Shown here piece after piece: positions 34,756 through 43,954 of a stretch of 49,140 nucleotides of DNA (its first letter is position 1; each line of letters starts with the position of its first letter). The notes under the pieces are model-generated. The model searched no databases, was not told where the DNA came from, and saw only the letters and a program-made list of their open reading frames with translations. Source of the DNA: Halobacteriales archaeon QS_4_62_28 (lineage in GTDB: Archaea > Halobacteriota > Halobacteria > Halobacteriales > Haloarculaceae); contig PXRO01000011.1 of NCBI GenBank assembly GCA_003021685.1, forward strand, positions 1-49,140. Direction: 5' to 3'. A program made the translations under genes and the position numbers.

Positions 34756-36573
34756 TCATCTCGTCCCGATCGGACCGGGTTCTGCACCGTTGTCGACAGT
34801 CTCGACCGTCCCAGTTTCACACTCGATGTCGAACCGTGCGCCACCGGCCTCGGAGTCGGTGACGTGCATCTCCCAGCCGTGACTATCGACGATTTCCGAG
34901 ACAATCGACAGGCCGAGACCGGTGCCGTCTTCGCTCTTGGTGTAGCCGTCTTCGAGGACCTGGTCACGTTCCTCTTCGGGGATGCCGGGGCCGTCGTCGG
35001 CGATGAAAAATCCGGTCACCGTGTCGTCGTCGGTGATGGGGCCGACAGTGATCGTCACGGTTTCGTCACCATGTTCCACGGCGTCCTGACGAGTCTGCGA
35101 GTCAGGGCCTGTCGAGCCATGCTCGACTGCGTCCTCGTGAGCCCCCGAACGAGGGCTCGTGGAACCATGTTCCACGGCGTTCCGGAAGAGGTTCTCGAAG
35201 ACTTGCACGAGACGCGTCGGCGTCCCGTCGACCGTGAGTTCGGTGTCTACTTCGAGTGTCGCATCGAGCGTGTCGACGTGGTCCCAGGCCTGCTGGGCGA
35301 TCACGGCGATTTCGACCGGCTCTCTGGACTGTGCGTCACCTTCTCTGGTCATGGTGAGCATGTCCTCGATGATGTCTTCGATGCGTTCGGTGTTCGATGC
35401 GATGGTATCGAGGTGGTCGTCGACATCCCCGTCTGTTGTCCGTGCGAGTTCGGCGTGGCCCTGGATGACATTCAGGGGGTTCCGAAGGTCGTGGCTTACA
35501 ATGCTCGCAAAGCGTTCGAGGCGCTCGTTCTTGCGTTCGAGTTCCTGTTCACGCCGTTTCTGTCCGGTTATCTCGCGAACGAGAAACGACCGTCCGAGCA
35601 GTTGTTCGCTCCCGCTCCGGAGTGGCGTCATCTCGACGCTGTAATACCGGTCGTCGAACTCGATTTCGCACTCCCGGTCGAACGTTCCAGATTTGGCGGT
35701 CCAGTACACGTCCTCAAGCTCAGGCCGGTCTGTCAGCAGATCCGAGACGTGGCGACCGATCAGCAACTCGCTGTCGTCGAACCCACAGATACGCCGTCCC
35801 TGAGCGTTGATGTCGACGAGCTGGTGGTCCCTGTCGAACGTCAGGACGCCAGCGTACAGGTCGTCGATGATCGCACTCCGGCCGATTGGCGCGATATCGA
35901 GAAATCGCGCACGATAGATCGCCCACGACAGGGCCAGTGCCGAGATCGAAAAGCCAATTGGGACGGGATTCAATCGCGTGTAGTCGAGCGCGAACGCGAA
36001 GCTGCTACTCAGCGGCAACACAGTTGCGATGAGAATTGCGACTGTCTGGTTCCGGTAAATCTTGGCCGACTGAATCGCGAACCGAATCAAAAGCAGTAAT
36101 CCCACCAGCATTACGCTGTATTGAAACACCACGTGCAGTTGTCCGATGGTCGTCCACTCCCAGGCGTATCCAGTCAGCGTCGTGTCAGTGCGTCCGACGG
36201 GCCGCCACAGGTACTCGATATCGACTCCGACGAGAAAGTTGACCACAGCCGGTTCGATCAGCAGTACCGCTGTTGTCCGTTTCGACACCGGCACTTCGTA
36301 CCCGGAATACTCTATCGCGAAGAGAAAGAACCCGACAACAGTGAGACTCGACCCGACAGTGTTCAACCTGGTGACATATAGAACGGCGGGTGTCCCCCGG
36401 ACCATCGAGACGGCCAGTTTGACGGTAATCCAGATGACGGCACCGGTACACATGACCAGCAACGGCCGTACACCCTGCTTCTCGCGATTACCGATGGCCA
36501 GATAGATAATAAATAGTGACAGGATCCCTGCTGCGGCGAGTGCGACTCGATACTCGGTCAGCAACAGCGCCAT
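34756..36573 (-). CDS. Membrane-bound sensor histidine kinase with repeat-expanded N-box
   Basis: A 605-residue kinase with the same layout as the one at 1.1-2.9 kb: about seven N-terminal hydrophobic segments (1-225), a PAS domain (about 235-340), a coiled coil, H-box SIVSHDLRNPLNV with His361, N-box NLFRNAVEHG (Asn465), and ATP motifs ADDGPGIPEEE and GTGLGLSIVSE. Between the N-box and the next strand, the segment AVEHGST...DAVEHGST...DAVEHG repeats a 16-residue unit more than twice (residues 466-502), encoded by a 48-bp tandem repeat. It lies between the two GH5 genes but no response regulator is nearby. A TATA-like box lies near 36593-36605. Confidence 0.9.
   Translation of the reverse strand: MALLLTEYRVALAAAGILSLFIIYLAIGNREKQGVRPLLVMCTGAVIWITVKLAVSMVRGTPAVLYVTRLNTVGSSLTVVGFFLFAIEYSGYEVPVSKRTTAVLLIEPAVVNFLVGVDIEYLWRPVGRTDTTLTGYAWEWTTIGQLHVVFQYSVMLVGLLLLIRFAIQSAKIYRNQTVAILIATVLPLSSSFAFALDYTRLNPVPIGFSISALALSWAIYRARFLDIAPIGRSAIIDDLYAGVLTFDRDHQLVDINAQGRRICGFDDSELLIGRHVSDLLTDRPELEDVYWTAKSGTFDRECEIEFDDRYYSVEMTPLRSGSEQLLGRSFLVREITGQKRREQELERKNERLERFASIVSHDLRNPLNVIQGHAELARTTDGDVDDHLDTIASNTERIEDIIEDMLTMTREGDAQSREPVEIAVIAQQAWDHVDTLDATLEVDTELTVDGTPTRLVQVFENLFRNAVEHGSTSPRSGAHEDAVEHGSTGPDSQTRQDAVEHGDETVTITVGPITDDDTVTGFFIADDGPGIPEEERDQVLEDGYTKSEDGTGLGLSIVSEIVDSHGWEMHVTDSEAGGARFDIECETGTVETVDNGAEPGPIGTR
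35069..35180. repeat. 48-bp tandem repeat inside histidine kinase gene (2.3 units)
   Basis: CCATGTTCCACGGCGT-like starts occur at 35069, 35117 and 35165, exactly 48 bp apart, so the array is in frame and each unit adds 16 residues beginning with AVEHG. The unit corresponds to the histidine kinase N-box itself plus its following loop. Only the first copy can be the functional N-box. Confidence 0.85.
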
Positions 36574-36699
36574 CTTATCCCCTGTTATCCTGATACAGTA
36601 TAGTCCTTATCACATTGGCTCCATAGCTGAACTTTTCACGGTTCGGGGCGTCCACTCTCAGAAAAAACACGTTTCGGAGCCGCTGTGTCATCAACTGGC

Positions 36700-38076
36700 C
36701 TACGCTTCGACGATGATGCAGTCGATGTCGTAGTAACCCCAGTTCTTCCAGATGGTGATCTCGTTGTTGCCGGCGGTGAAGTAGTGCTCGCCGGTGTCGA
36801 CGGTCCTGAAGTCGGTCGAGTACCAGAGGTCGGGTTCGGCGACGGTGTCGCCGTTGACGTTGAGGTAGCACCTCTTGTCGTCGTAGGGCGAGGCGTAGCG
36901 AATCTTCACCCGACGGTTGCCGCTGGTGGCCGAGTCGAACCACACCTTCACGTAATCGCCGGACTCGTCGAAGCCGGTGACGTAGCTGTCGCCCCAGTAG
37001 CCCGACCGGGACGTGCTCGTGTAGGTGCCGCCCAGTTCGTAGTACTCGGCGTTGAGGTACTGCGTCTCGTTGCCGCCGCCCAGCTTACTGTATATCGTGT
37101 TGAAGTGACTGTCGCGCTCATAGAAGGTATCACGACTACAGCCGTTCTGACTGGAGTTACCCCAGGCGGGCCAGGCCATCAGACAGCCGTCCTCGCAGGG
37201 GTCCCCGTTCTCGTCGTACTGGGGATCCTCGTAGCCGTTCCAGACCCACCCGAACACGGGGAAGTTGAGTTCGTTGGCACGGTCAACGATAGCCGACCAG
37301 TCCGTATCACCCTTATCACAACAGGACTCGTCGCCGAACTCCCCGAGCATGCAGGGATAGCCGCCGTCGTTGTTGGACAGATAGTCCATGTCGCTGGGCT
37401 GGACGTTACGGTTCTGATCGCCGTTGTACGCCGTCGGATAGATGTGCGACGAGAGGATGAGGTTGTCGTCGGTGAGGTCGCCAGCGGCGTCGGCGGCGAC
37501 GTGAGTGTTCTGTCCCCACCCCGGACAGTCGATGACGATGTCGCCACTGTAGCTGGTGTTGTTCCTGATCTTGGTGATCGCATCGTTGTAGGCATCCTGA
37601 TACGTCCAGCGGCCGAGATCGTGGTCGCCCCACTCGTTGCAGAGGTTGATCCGGAAATCAGTGTCCTGCGAGAGATACCAGTAATTGTCAGCCCACCACT
37701 GGGCGGCCTCCATGAGGTCGCTTTTCGAGTCACTGCCGATGTAGGGTTTGTGGTGGAACGTGGCGATGACATCCTTGCCGTTCCAGTTGGCCTCGTCGAT
37801 CCAGCGCTTGAGGTCGGCCATCTCGAGATCGTCACCCCGGTTTTTCTGTGGTGGCTCCATCTCGATGCGCACGGTCTGTATCTTGTCGTGCTTGTTCATC
37901 AGATCCCAGCCGAGGTTCTGCTCGCCGTTACAGGAGTAGGAGGGCAGGATATTGACGCCGTCACCGAAGGGCGCGTCGACCGTCGCCGCCGAACCGCTCG
38001 TCGAACTTGCCAGCACGCTTGCTCCAACCAGTGCCCCCGTCGCCGAAGTCTTCAGCAGGTCGCGTCGTGTTACCAT
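36700..38076 (-). CDS. Secreted GH5 glycoside hydrolase with C-terminal CBM35/CBM6-like domain
   Basis: A 458-residue Tat-exported enzyme (MVTRRDLLKTSATGALVG; mature from about residue 31). The GH5 domain (about 36-325) has acid/base Glu148 in NLCNEWGDHD and nucleophile Glu246 in MLGEFGDE, with SSHIYPTAYN near 210; extra Cys-rich loops (DESCCDKGD, DPCEDGC) are present. The C-terminal 120 residues (AEYYELGGTYTSTSRSGYWGDSYVTGFDESGDYVKVWF ... YFTAGNNEITIWKNWG) resemble a CBM35/CBM6 beta-sandwich, often a mannan or uronic-acid binder. Together with the PKD-GH5 paralogue it would act on beta-1,4-glycans. A TTTTATTGCATATG box lies about 30-40 nt upstream. Confidence 0.9.
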   Translation of the reverse strand: MVTRRDLLKTSATGALVGASVLASSTSGSAATVDAPFGDGVNILPSYSCNGEQNLGWDLMNKHDKIQTVRIEMEPPQKNRGDDLEMADLKRWIDEANWNGKDVIATFHHKPYIGSDSKSDLMEAAQWWADNYWYLSQDTDFRINLCNEWGDHDLGRWTYQDAYNDAITKIRNNTSYSGDIVIDCPGWGQNTHVAADAAGDLTDDNLILSSHIYPTAYNGDQNRNVQPSDMDYLSNNDGGYPCMLGEFGDESCCDKGDTDWSAIVDRANELNFPVFGWVWNGYEDPQYDENGDPCEDGCLMAWPAWGNSSQNGCSRDTFYERDSHFNTIYSKLGGGNETQYLNAEYYELGGTYTSTSRSGYWGDSYVTGFDESGDYVKVWFDSATSGNRRVKIRYASPYDDKRCYLNVNGDTVAEPDLWYSTDFRTVDTGEHYFTAGNNEITIWKNWGYYDIDCIIVEA

Positions 38077-38283
38077 GCTAATTTCCCTCGTCTCTACATT
38101 AACAGCATATGCAATAAAATTTCATTATAGTAGATCTGTCACTAAATACCATGTTTATCATTAGAAATTTTCACCGTGGACGCGTTTGTCCACAACCGGA
38201 TGACACATCCTGCCCAGATTTATTTTGCTACAATCATATCCGTTGGCAGCGTTGTTTTCTCGTACTGGGGGTTGCAAGCATTG
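38077..38283. other. AT-rich upstream region of GH5-CBM gene with hairpin
   Basis: Contains the GH5-CBM promoter (box at about 38104-38117 on the minus strand) and a small perfect hairpin, GTGGAC-GCGTTT-GTCCAC, at 38176-38193. No gene is seen. An 84-bp inverted-repeat element begins at the right edge. Confidence 0.4.
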
Positions 38284-38367
38284 TATACCGGTGGACGTAC
38301 GCATTAACACATTCAGCCCGGGGACCGTGACGGCTGAGACGTATCAAACGGTACGTCCGCCGGTATA
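38284..38367. mobile_element. 84-bp inverted-repeat element, copy 2 (inverted relative to copy 1)
   Basis: TATACCGGTGGACGTAC at the left and GTACGTCCGCCGGTATA at the right bound an element of exactly 84 bp. Its interior reads as the reverse complement of copy 1 (CAGCCCGGGGACCGTGACGGCTGAGACGTATC). It is about 210 bp upstream of the GH5-CBM gene and 550 bp beyond the 3' end of the permease gene. Confidence 0.9.
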
Positions 38368-38511
38368 ACATAAAACTCGGCATCCGCCTCGATATAGCTG
38401 TAGTATGATTTTCCGTGTTACATACTTTTTAGATATTTCTCTTGCTGATAGATATAGTTCCACTATCGACGACTGAATCCAGAAAGTCGGTCTAGAGCTG
38501 AATGATCCGAA

Positions 38512-38770
38512 TCATTGGATCGTATCGCGATTAACGAAACGATGATTCGACTCGACGGGAGCCGTCTCGGCTATTCTGCACCGCTATGCCAAAAGCAAAT
38601 CAATTTCCGATATAAACCGCTTTTCGGTGGTGATCATTCCATTGACAAAATACTCTCTGTAACAAAATTCATAGGGCTCAACCCCACATCGCTCGTTAAC
38701 GGCGCATACTCACTCTAGACCGCAGTCCATCGTTACAACGTCCACACTCAGCCGTCGAGATAGCAATAGA
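38512..38770 (+). pseudogene. Degenerate IS6-type transposase fragment
   Basis: The frame from 38515 reads DRIAINETMIRLDG, matching the first catalytic-Asp region of haloarchaeal IS6-type transposases (usually xxVAVDET.I.L), with Asp changed to Asn. After a stretch of decayed sequence it reads TSLVNGAYSL and, past a stop at 38716, TAVHRYNVHTQPS, which recall the second conserved block (FLVDGA..L..AL.R). Several stops and frame changes make it non-coding. The identification rests on short motifs. Confidence 0.45.
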
Positions 38771-38919
38771 AAACATAACTGGACTAATAAAACAGTCAAA
38801 TAATCAGTGCTAAATCATTTAGCTGCTGGCCTATCGGACCGTTGTTTCGACACCGCTGATTCCATATCGGCCAGACACGAGACCTGCCCGGAGCGAATCA
38901 ATGTCGATGATGATTGTTT

Positions 38920-39855
38920 TCATCCGTAACCCCGGACACCTTGTGCAAACCGATCTCCAAAGAAAATATAAATCAAAAGTGTGGGGATCGCCGTAATGAA
39001 TGCACCTGCCATCATCGTGTTGTACGTTGGAATTTCACCCGCAATTGCCAGCTTGTTGACCTCGACAGTGATTGGGGCCGCTGGCCCAACGCCTGCGACG
39101 ATTAGTGAAATGAGGAGCCCGTTCCAGATCGAGGTGAATTGATAAATGAATACCACGATAAAGATTGGTTTCGACAGTGGTAGGATGATGTTCGTGTAGA
39201 CACTCGTCGGTGTAGCCCCGTCGATTCTCGCTGCTTCTACCATCTCAGTGGACAATTCTTGATAGAAGGAGCGGAAAAGAAGCGTAGCGATAGGTATGCC
39301 GTAAGCCGTGTGGGTGAAGATAAGCTCCAGAATCGTGGCGTAATGATCCCTCATATACGGAAGCGTCCATACATTGATCGGACCGAGGTTTGCGAGTATC
39401 GCGTGGAGGTCCACAGCGTTCCAGAACCGTGTCAATGGCACCAACACCGATTGATACGGGAGGAAAATGCCTGCTACGAAGAGTAAAAAGAGGAGGTTCT
39501 GATACTTCCAGTCGATATTGGTCAATCCGTGGGCAGCAATACTTCCCAGGACAGCTGACAATATCGCGGCAGGAACCGCAAATCCAAGGCTATTCATGAA
39601 GCTGCCAGATAACGCACTCCAGGCCTCAGTCCACGGACCAAGAGTGAATGAATCGAGCGGTGGGGCCAACGGTGAACTTGTCAGATAGCCGCTTTGGGAC
39701 TTGAGTGCGGTCATAATACCTGCTTCGAACGGGAGCAGGTAAACGAATGCGAGCACGGCGAGGCCTATATAAAGTCCAGCGCGCCGTTTATCGATTCGTT
39801 GCCTCCACTCTTGAAATCGTTCAAGTACGTGTCGTGTGTCTGCTTCAGGGCTCAT
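38920..39855 (-). CDS. Sugar ABC transporter permease (MalG/family CUT1)
   Basis: A 311-residue inner-membrane permease with six hydrophobic segments. The EAA-type loop that docks the ATPase is EMVEAARIDGATPTSVYTNIILPLSKPI near residues 205-232. N-terminal charged region then LYIGLAVLAFVYLLPFE. It overlaps the upstream MalF-like gene by four bases (ATGA). It is the last gene of the binding protein - MalF - MalG operon, and should import a di- or oligosaccharide together with the divergently encoded ATPase. Confidence 0.92.
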   Translation of the reverse strand: MSPEADTRHVLERFQEWRQRIDKRRAGLYIGLAVLAFVYLLPFEAGIMTALKSQSGYLTSSPLAPPLDSFTLGPWTEAWSALSGSFMNSLGFAVPAAILSAVLGSIAAHGLTNIDWKYQNLLFLLFVAGIFLPYQSVLVPLTRFWNAVDLHAILANLGPINVWTLPYMRDHYATILELIFTHTAYGIPIATLLFRSFYQELSTEMVEAARIDGATPTSVYTNIILPLSKPIFIVVFIYQFTSIWNGLLISLIVAGVGPAAPITVEVNKLAIAGEIPTYNTMMAGAFITAIPTLLIYIFFGDRFAQGVRGYG

Positions 39856-40799
39856 AATGCGCCCCTCCTATACTCAGTGTACAGATATGGTACTACGATG
39901 ACCAGGGCCAGCAGGAAAAGTACCATCGCTATTGTCGCACCGTAGGCCCAGTTTGCGCTTTCGAAGGCCTCTCTATACATCATTGTAGCGAGGATATCCG
40001 CCGTCGGCCCTGGGAACGAGCGAAACATCGCATAGAGGAAATCGAACGCCTTGAGAGTGAAGACGATCAGTACGATTGCTGCACTCACCGTCGATGCTCT
40101 AAGCTGTGGGATGATAATCCGAAGATACACTGTCAGGGAATTTGCTCCGTCGCTTTTCGCAGCTTCGTACTGTGTCGTCGGTATTCTGCGCAGTCCAGCG
40201 AGGTAAATTATCATTGCGTATCCGCTGAACTGCCAGACGAGCGCAATCATCACTGCCCACAATCGATACTCGGGAGCTAACCAGTTGAGAGCCAGGAAGT
40301 CGAGGCCAAAGTAGCCAAGGATGCTATTGATCACACCGATTTCGGGGTTATACATCCAGAGCCAGAACTTGGCCGTAACTACGAACGACAGACTAAACGG
40401 CAACAGATATATGATTCGGAAGGTATTCTCAAATCTAATTTTCTGGTCGACAATTATAGCCAGAAATATACCGACACTGAGACAGGCAAGCGGAAAGAGT
40501 ACCATCAGAATGACAGTATTCCGCAGCGCTCGCCAGAACGTCGAGTCCTCAATTAGCTGTGTATACATTTCGAGGTCGAAATTCGAGACCTCATATGCTG
40601 GCAGCGTGATACCCTGGAAGTCAGTTAGAGAGATGATGAAATTCCAGCCGATCGTTCCGTATACTGCCAAGAAAACGATGAGCATGGGGAGGAGCCAGAA
40701 ATGAATCGACCGAATCATCCCCGACTGCCGTAGCGTCTGGACAGGAGCTGCGTTACGTATCCACCGCATTACCCGCCGAGACACGTTTTCAAGAGCCAT
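39852..40799 (-). CDS. Sugar ABC transporter permease (MalF/family CUT1)
   Basis: A 315-residue permease with six membrane helices. The EAA loop is RIPTTQYEAAKSDGANSLTVYLRIIIPQLR at about 205-234. The start MALENVSRRVMRWIRN is followed by FWLLPMLIVFLAVYG. It lies 12 nt after the solute-binding protein gene and overlaps the MalG-like gene. CUT1 permeases take up oligosaccharides such as maltose, mannobiose or cellobiose; the exact substrate is unknown. Confidence 0.92.
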   Translation of the reverse strand: MALENVSRRVMRWIRNAAPVQTLRQSGMIRSIHFWLLPMLIVFLAVYGTIGWNFIISLTDFQGITLPAYEVSNFDLEMYTQLIEDSTFWRALRNTVILMVLFPLACLSVGIFLAIIVDQKIRFENTFRIIYLLPFSLSFVVTAKFWLWMYNPEIGVINSILGYFGLDFLALNWLAPEYRLWAVMIALVWQFSGYAMIIYLAGLRRIPTTQYEAAKSDGANSLTVYLRIIIPQLRASTVSAAIVLIVFTLKAFDFLYAMFRSFPGPTADILATMMYREAFESANWAYGATIAMVLFLLALVIVVPYLYTEYRRGAL

Positions 40800-40811
40800 A
40801 AGCGAGACTGA

Positions 40812-42182
40812 TCACTCGAAAGCGTCCCTGAACCCGGTGTATGCTTCGTCGACGTTCTGGTTAGAGGTGAACGTGCCCATCGCTTCTTTGAGACTCGACG
40901 AGACATCGGGGTTGACAGCGTGCGTGAATGTAATTGTCAACGGCTGTGCTTCTGTATCGGCAATCGACTCCATCTGCTCGACTTGGTAACCACTGAACTC
41001 GTCTTGGGGGACGTCGCTCCGTGGTGGAATGGATCCCTTGATCGAGTTGAGAATCTCCTGTCCTTCGACGGATGCACACCACCGACAGTACGCCTGTGTC
41101 GCTTCTGGTGTAGGAGTGTTTTTCGGATAGACGAAGGTGTCCATAACGTTCAGGAAATAATCTTCCGTCCCGGGCACGGTCATCCAGTTCCAGTCATCCC
41201 CGAATTCGAACCCGTCGATACCGAGTAAAACACCAACTGCGAAGTCGCCATTGTGGTAGAATGCAGCATCGCCGTTCCCGACTCTAGCCGCTGCCTCCGG
41301 CCACGCAATCGAATTCGCGTCGTTGGGGAAATGCTCACTGTACTGCTGTATTAGTTCGAAGGTTTCTCTCACCTCACTCTCGACACTGGCGACGTCACCA
41401 TCAGTAAATTGCCTGAATTTTTCAAGTCCCGCGATGGACAGGAACAGTGACTCCCAGGTCGCCAGCATTGTCCACGGTTCAGAAATTGACTTTGCAAACG
41501 GCGTCGCGTCAGTTTCTGACGCGATCTGATCAAATGCAGCGGTCAGATCATCAATCGTGCTGATCGAGTCCGGATCGACGCCGGCCTCATCGAGGATATT
41601 CGTGTTGTAATACAGTGAATTGATTCTGTGGAGATTCGTTGGGACTTGCTTGTACTCTCCATCGAGCTGCGCTGCTTCCTGTGCGCCCTCGTAGTATGCC
41701 TCTTTCGCTCCCTCTGGCTCCCAGACATCGGATTCAATATCCTTCAGTGCCGTCGCAAATTCGATCTGGTCTAGACCGCCAAGGCCTTGCCACGAGCCAG
41801 GTGCATTTTCGTTGAGCAACCGCTGTCTGACGATCGTTCGGACGTTTGCCCCTCCCTGTCCCGACGGTGTCTCTTCACTGACCGAAATTCCACTCCCATC
41901 CTCGAACCCGGAAAGGAACTGGGCCATTGCTTCTCCATCTGCCCCACGCGACCAGTGGTGAATTAGCGTTAGTTCTTCACTGCCGCCCTCTCCTGTTGTT
42001 GTCTCATTACCTCCATCACCACCGTCACCGCCACTGTTGCCGTCGCCACCGTCCTCACCACCGCTTCCATCACCAGTGTCGTCGCCAGAACAGCCTGCCA
42101 GCCCCAGTATACTACTAACTCCTGCATAGCCACCGTACTTGATGATTCTGCGCCGCGATGGGTGATTACTGTCATCTACCAT
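40812..42182 (-). CDS. Extracellular sugar-binding lipoprotein (ABC transporter)
   Basis: A 456-residue solute-binding protein of the MalE/UgpB type. It has a Tat signal with lipobox (SRRRIIKYGGYAGVSSILGLAGC, Cys31), a Gly/Asp-rich linker (GDGSGGEDGGDGNSGGDGG) and then the binding domain (LTLIHHWSRGADGEAMAQFLSGFED, LYYNTNILDEAGVDP, GNGDAAFYHNGDFAVGVLL). It would be tethered to the outer membrane face and deliver an oligosaccharide to the MalF/MalG pair. A GTATTTATA box lies about 27 nt upstream of the ATG. Base composition is lower in GC than the first half of the window. Confidence 0.92.
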   Translation of the reverse strand: MVDDSNHPSRRRIIKYGGYAGVSSILGLAGCSGDDTGDGSGGEDGGDGNSGGDGGDGGNETTTGEGGSEELTLIHHWSRGADGEAMAQFLSGFEDGSGISVSEETPSGQGGANVRTIVRQRLLNENAPGSWQGLGGLDQIEFATALKDIESDVWEPEGAKEAYYEGAQEAAQLDGEYKQVPTNLHRINSLYYNTNILDEAGVDPDSISTIDDLTAAFDQIASETDATPFAKSISEPWTMLATWESLFLSIAGLEKFRQFTDGDVASVESEVRETFELIQQYSEHFPNDANSIAWPEAAARVGNGDAAFYHNGDFAVGVLLGIDGFEFGDDWNWMTVPGTEDYFLNVMDTFVYPKNTPTPEATQAYCRWCASVEGQEILNSIKGSIPPRSDVPQDEFSGYQVEQMESIADTEAQPLTITFTHAVNPDVSSSLKEAMGTFTSNQNVDEAYTGFRDAFE

Positions 42183-42748
42183 GACAATCTATCAGTGCTC
42201 ACTCCTCGTATAAATACCTATTGATGGATATCCTACATTCTGCGGGTTTACTGTTACATCTGGCCTCTACATGCGCGCTCGAAGAGAAAGCAAGAAAGTT
42301 CCAATTCGTTGGGATATCGATCTTCTAACATGATCTTGGAGTTTTGCCCACCCGATACACTGTGATCTCGAGATCAAACCAGAAGAACCAGATGGCCTCT
42401 CAGTACCACTCTACTTCATTTGATGTGAAAGCTGCTTTACTAATATGCCACACCTCCTATGACATTGCTTGTCTAGCCCGGTGTACATGTAACGTCGGTA
42501 CGTACACAGTTGTTCGGGGGAGTGAACTGTTATTGCGTCCGAACTGAGATAACAAAAGTAACACTGTTATTTGGGCGGAACGGAGAATATACACCCCAAC
42601 TGTGACACTATTTCTGTAGTCGTGACGCTTTCTACATCCCATCCTCGCTGTTATACCGGTGGACGTACCGTTTGATACATCTCAGCAACCACGTCTCCGT
42701 TCTTTCCTACCCGAAAAACGTATGCCGTTCCGAATCGGTCATCAAACC
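42183..42748. promoter_or_regulatory. Divergent control region of the sugar transporter genes
   Basis: A 566-nt AT-rich spacer between the binding-protein operon (minus) and the ATPase gene (plus). It holds the binding-protein TATA (42207-42214, minus), an inverted pair GTGTAC (42481-42486) and GTACAC (42502-42507), and an inverted TGTTAT ... ATAACA near 42529-42555 with a further copy of CTGTTATT at about 42564. Such symmetric sites may bind the TrmB-type regulator, though no textbook TrmB box is clear. Bases 42652-42686 match one end of the 84-bp element. Confidence 0.5.
42652..42686. mobile_element. Half copy of the 84-bp inverted-repeat element
   Basis: TATACCGGTGGACGTACC followed by GTTTGATACATCTCAGC matches the first 35 bp of copy 1 with one change; similarity then fades (weak to about 42702) and the other terminal repeat is absent. 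It lies 63 nt before the sugar ATPase start, so the remnant is in or near that gene's promoter. Confidence 0.8.
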
Positions 42749-43882
42749 ATGGCACATCTTGACTTAGATAATATTACGAAGACTTTCAACGACGGGAACG
42801 ACACTATCATGGCCGTTGATGACTTGGATGTCGGGATCGAGGAGGGAGAATTCGTGGTATTCGTGGGCCCTAGCGGCTGTGGTAAAACGACCTCGCTGCG
42901 GTGTATTGCAGGGTTCGAAAAACCAACCCACGGCGAGATCACTCTCAATGGAGAACAGATAACCCAGAAATCACCTCAGGATCGGAATATTGCGATGGTG
43001 TTTCAGTCATACGCATTGTATCCTCACAAAACTGTCCGTGGGAATATGAGTTTCGGGCTCGAACAGTCAACTGACCTCTCAGCGGAAGATATCGATCAGC
43101 GCGTGCGTGAGACTGCTGAAATGTTGAACATCCCGGAGTTGCTTGACCGTCGTCCGGGTGATCTGTCCGGAGGTCAACAACAGCGAGTCGCTCTCGGGCG
43201 GGCTGTTGTTCGTGATCCAGAAGTCTTTCTGATGGACGAACCACTTAGCAATCTCGATGCGAAACTGCGCGCGGAGATGCGCACCTACCTCCAGGAGTTG
43301 CAGGATGACCTCAACGTCACTACAGTATACGTAACGCACGATCAGACAGAAGCAATGACCATGGGTGACCGAATCGTCGTTCTCAACGACGGACAGCTTC
43401 AACAGTTCGGGACGCCACGAGAGTGTTACTACGAACCCGTGAACCGTTTCGTGGCTAGTTTCATCGGCGAACCGTCGATGAACTTTTTCGAGACAAGCGT
43501 CAACAAAAATCGATTGAGTACGGACACATTCGAATGTGGGATCCCCGATACGGTCGTTTCGCGGATCGACACTAATGGTGCCACGCTCGGTATCCGTCCA
43601 GAACACATAGAAATCGATGACTCAGCGACCGTCGAGGCTACAAACGTCTTCCAGAGCCGTATTTCAGTTGTCGAGCATGTCGGGCGAGAAACGCTCCTGT
43701 ATTCTCCGCATCCGACTGAAACCGATGAGTATTTCATCGCTATCACTGACGGACGACGACAGCTAGAGAGTGGCCAAGATGTGGCTGTACGCGTTCCGGA
43801 GGATAGCATCCATATATTTGACGATACGACTGGTGAAGCGCTTTATCATAGTGAAACCTCCAAACAGCAGATGCGAATCTGA
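42749..43882 (+). CDS. Sugar ABC transporter ATPase (MalK/UgpC type)
   Basis: A 377-residue ATPase: Walker A GPSGCGKTTS near residue 38, Q-loop MVFQSYALYPH, signature LSGGQQQRVALGRA, Walker B VFLMDEPLSNLDAKLR, switch His in VYVTHDQTEAMTM. The C-terminal TOBE domain (about 240-377, LGIRPEHIEI, VVEHVGRETLLY) is typical of MalK-type ATPases that serve CUT1 permeases, so this protein very probably energises the transporter encoded divergently. I chose the ATG at 42749 (MAHLDLDNITKTF) as the family start; in-frame Mets upstream lie in the repeat remnant. A TrmB-type gene follows 72 nt downstream. Confidence 0.92.
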   Translation: MAHLDLDNITKTFNDGNDTIMAVDDLDVGIEEGEFVVFVGPSGCGKTTSLRCIAGFEKPTHGEITLNGEQITQKSPQDRNIAMVFQSYALYPHKTVRGNMSFGLEQSTDLSAEDIDQRVRETAEMLNIPELLDRRPGDLSGGQQQRVALGRAVVRDPEVFLMDEPLSNLDAKLRAEMRTYLQELQDDLNVTTVYVTHDQTEAMTMGDRIVVLNDGQLQQFGTPRECYYEPVNRFVASFIGEPSMNFFETSVNKNRLSTDTFECGIPDTVVSRIDTNGATLGIRPEHIEIDDSATVEATNVFQSRISVVEHVGRETLLYSPHPTETDEYFIAITDGRRQLESGQDVAVRVPEDSIHIFDDTTGEALYHSETSKQQMRI

Positions 43883-43954
43883 TAGCCCGATTCTGTCATA
43901 AACAATAGAGAACATCACCTATGTTGATTATCCCCCCAGTCCTACCGAGAAAAT

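Noticed and set aside
34864-38130. Plus-strand frames opposite the histidine kinase and the GH5-CBM gene
   Set aside because: They lie fully within well-identified minus-strand genes and show no family features.
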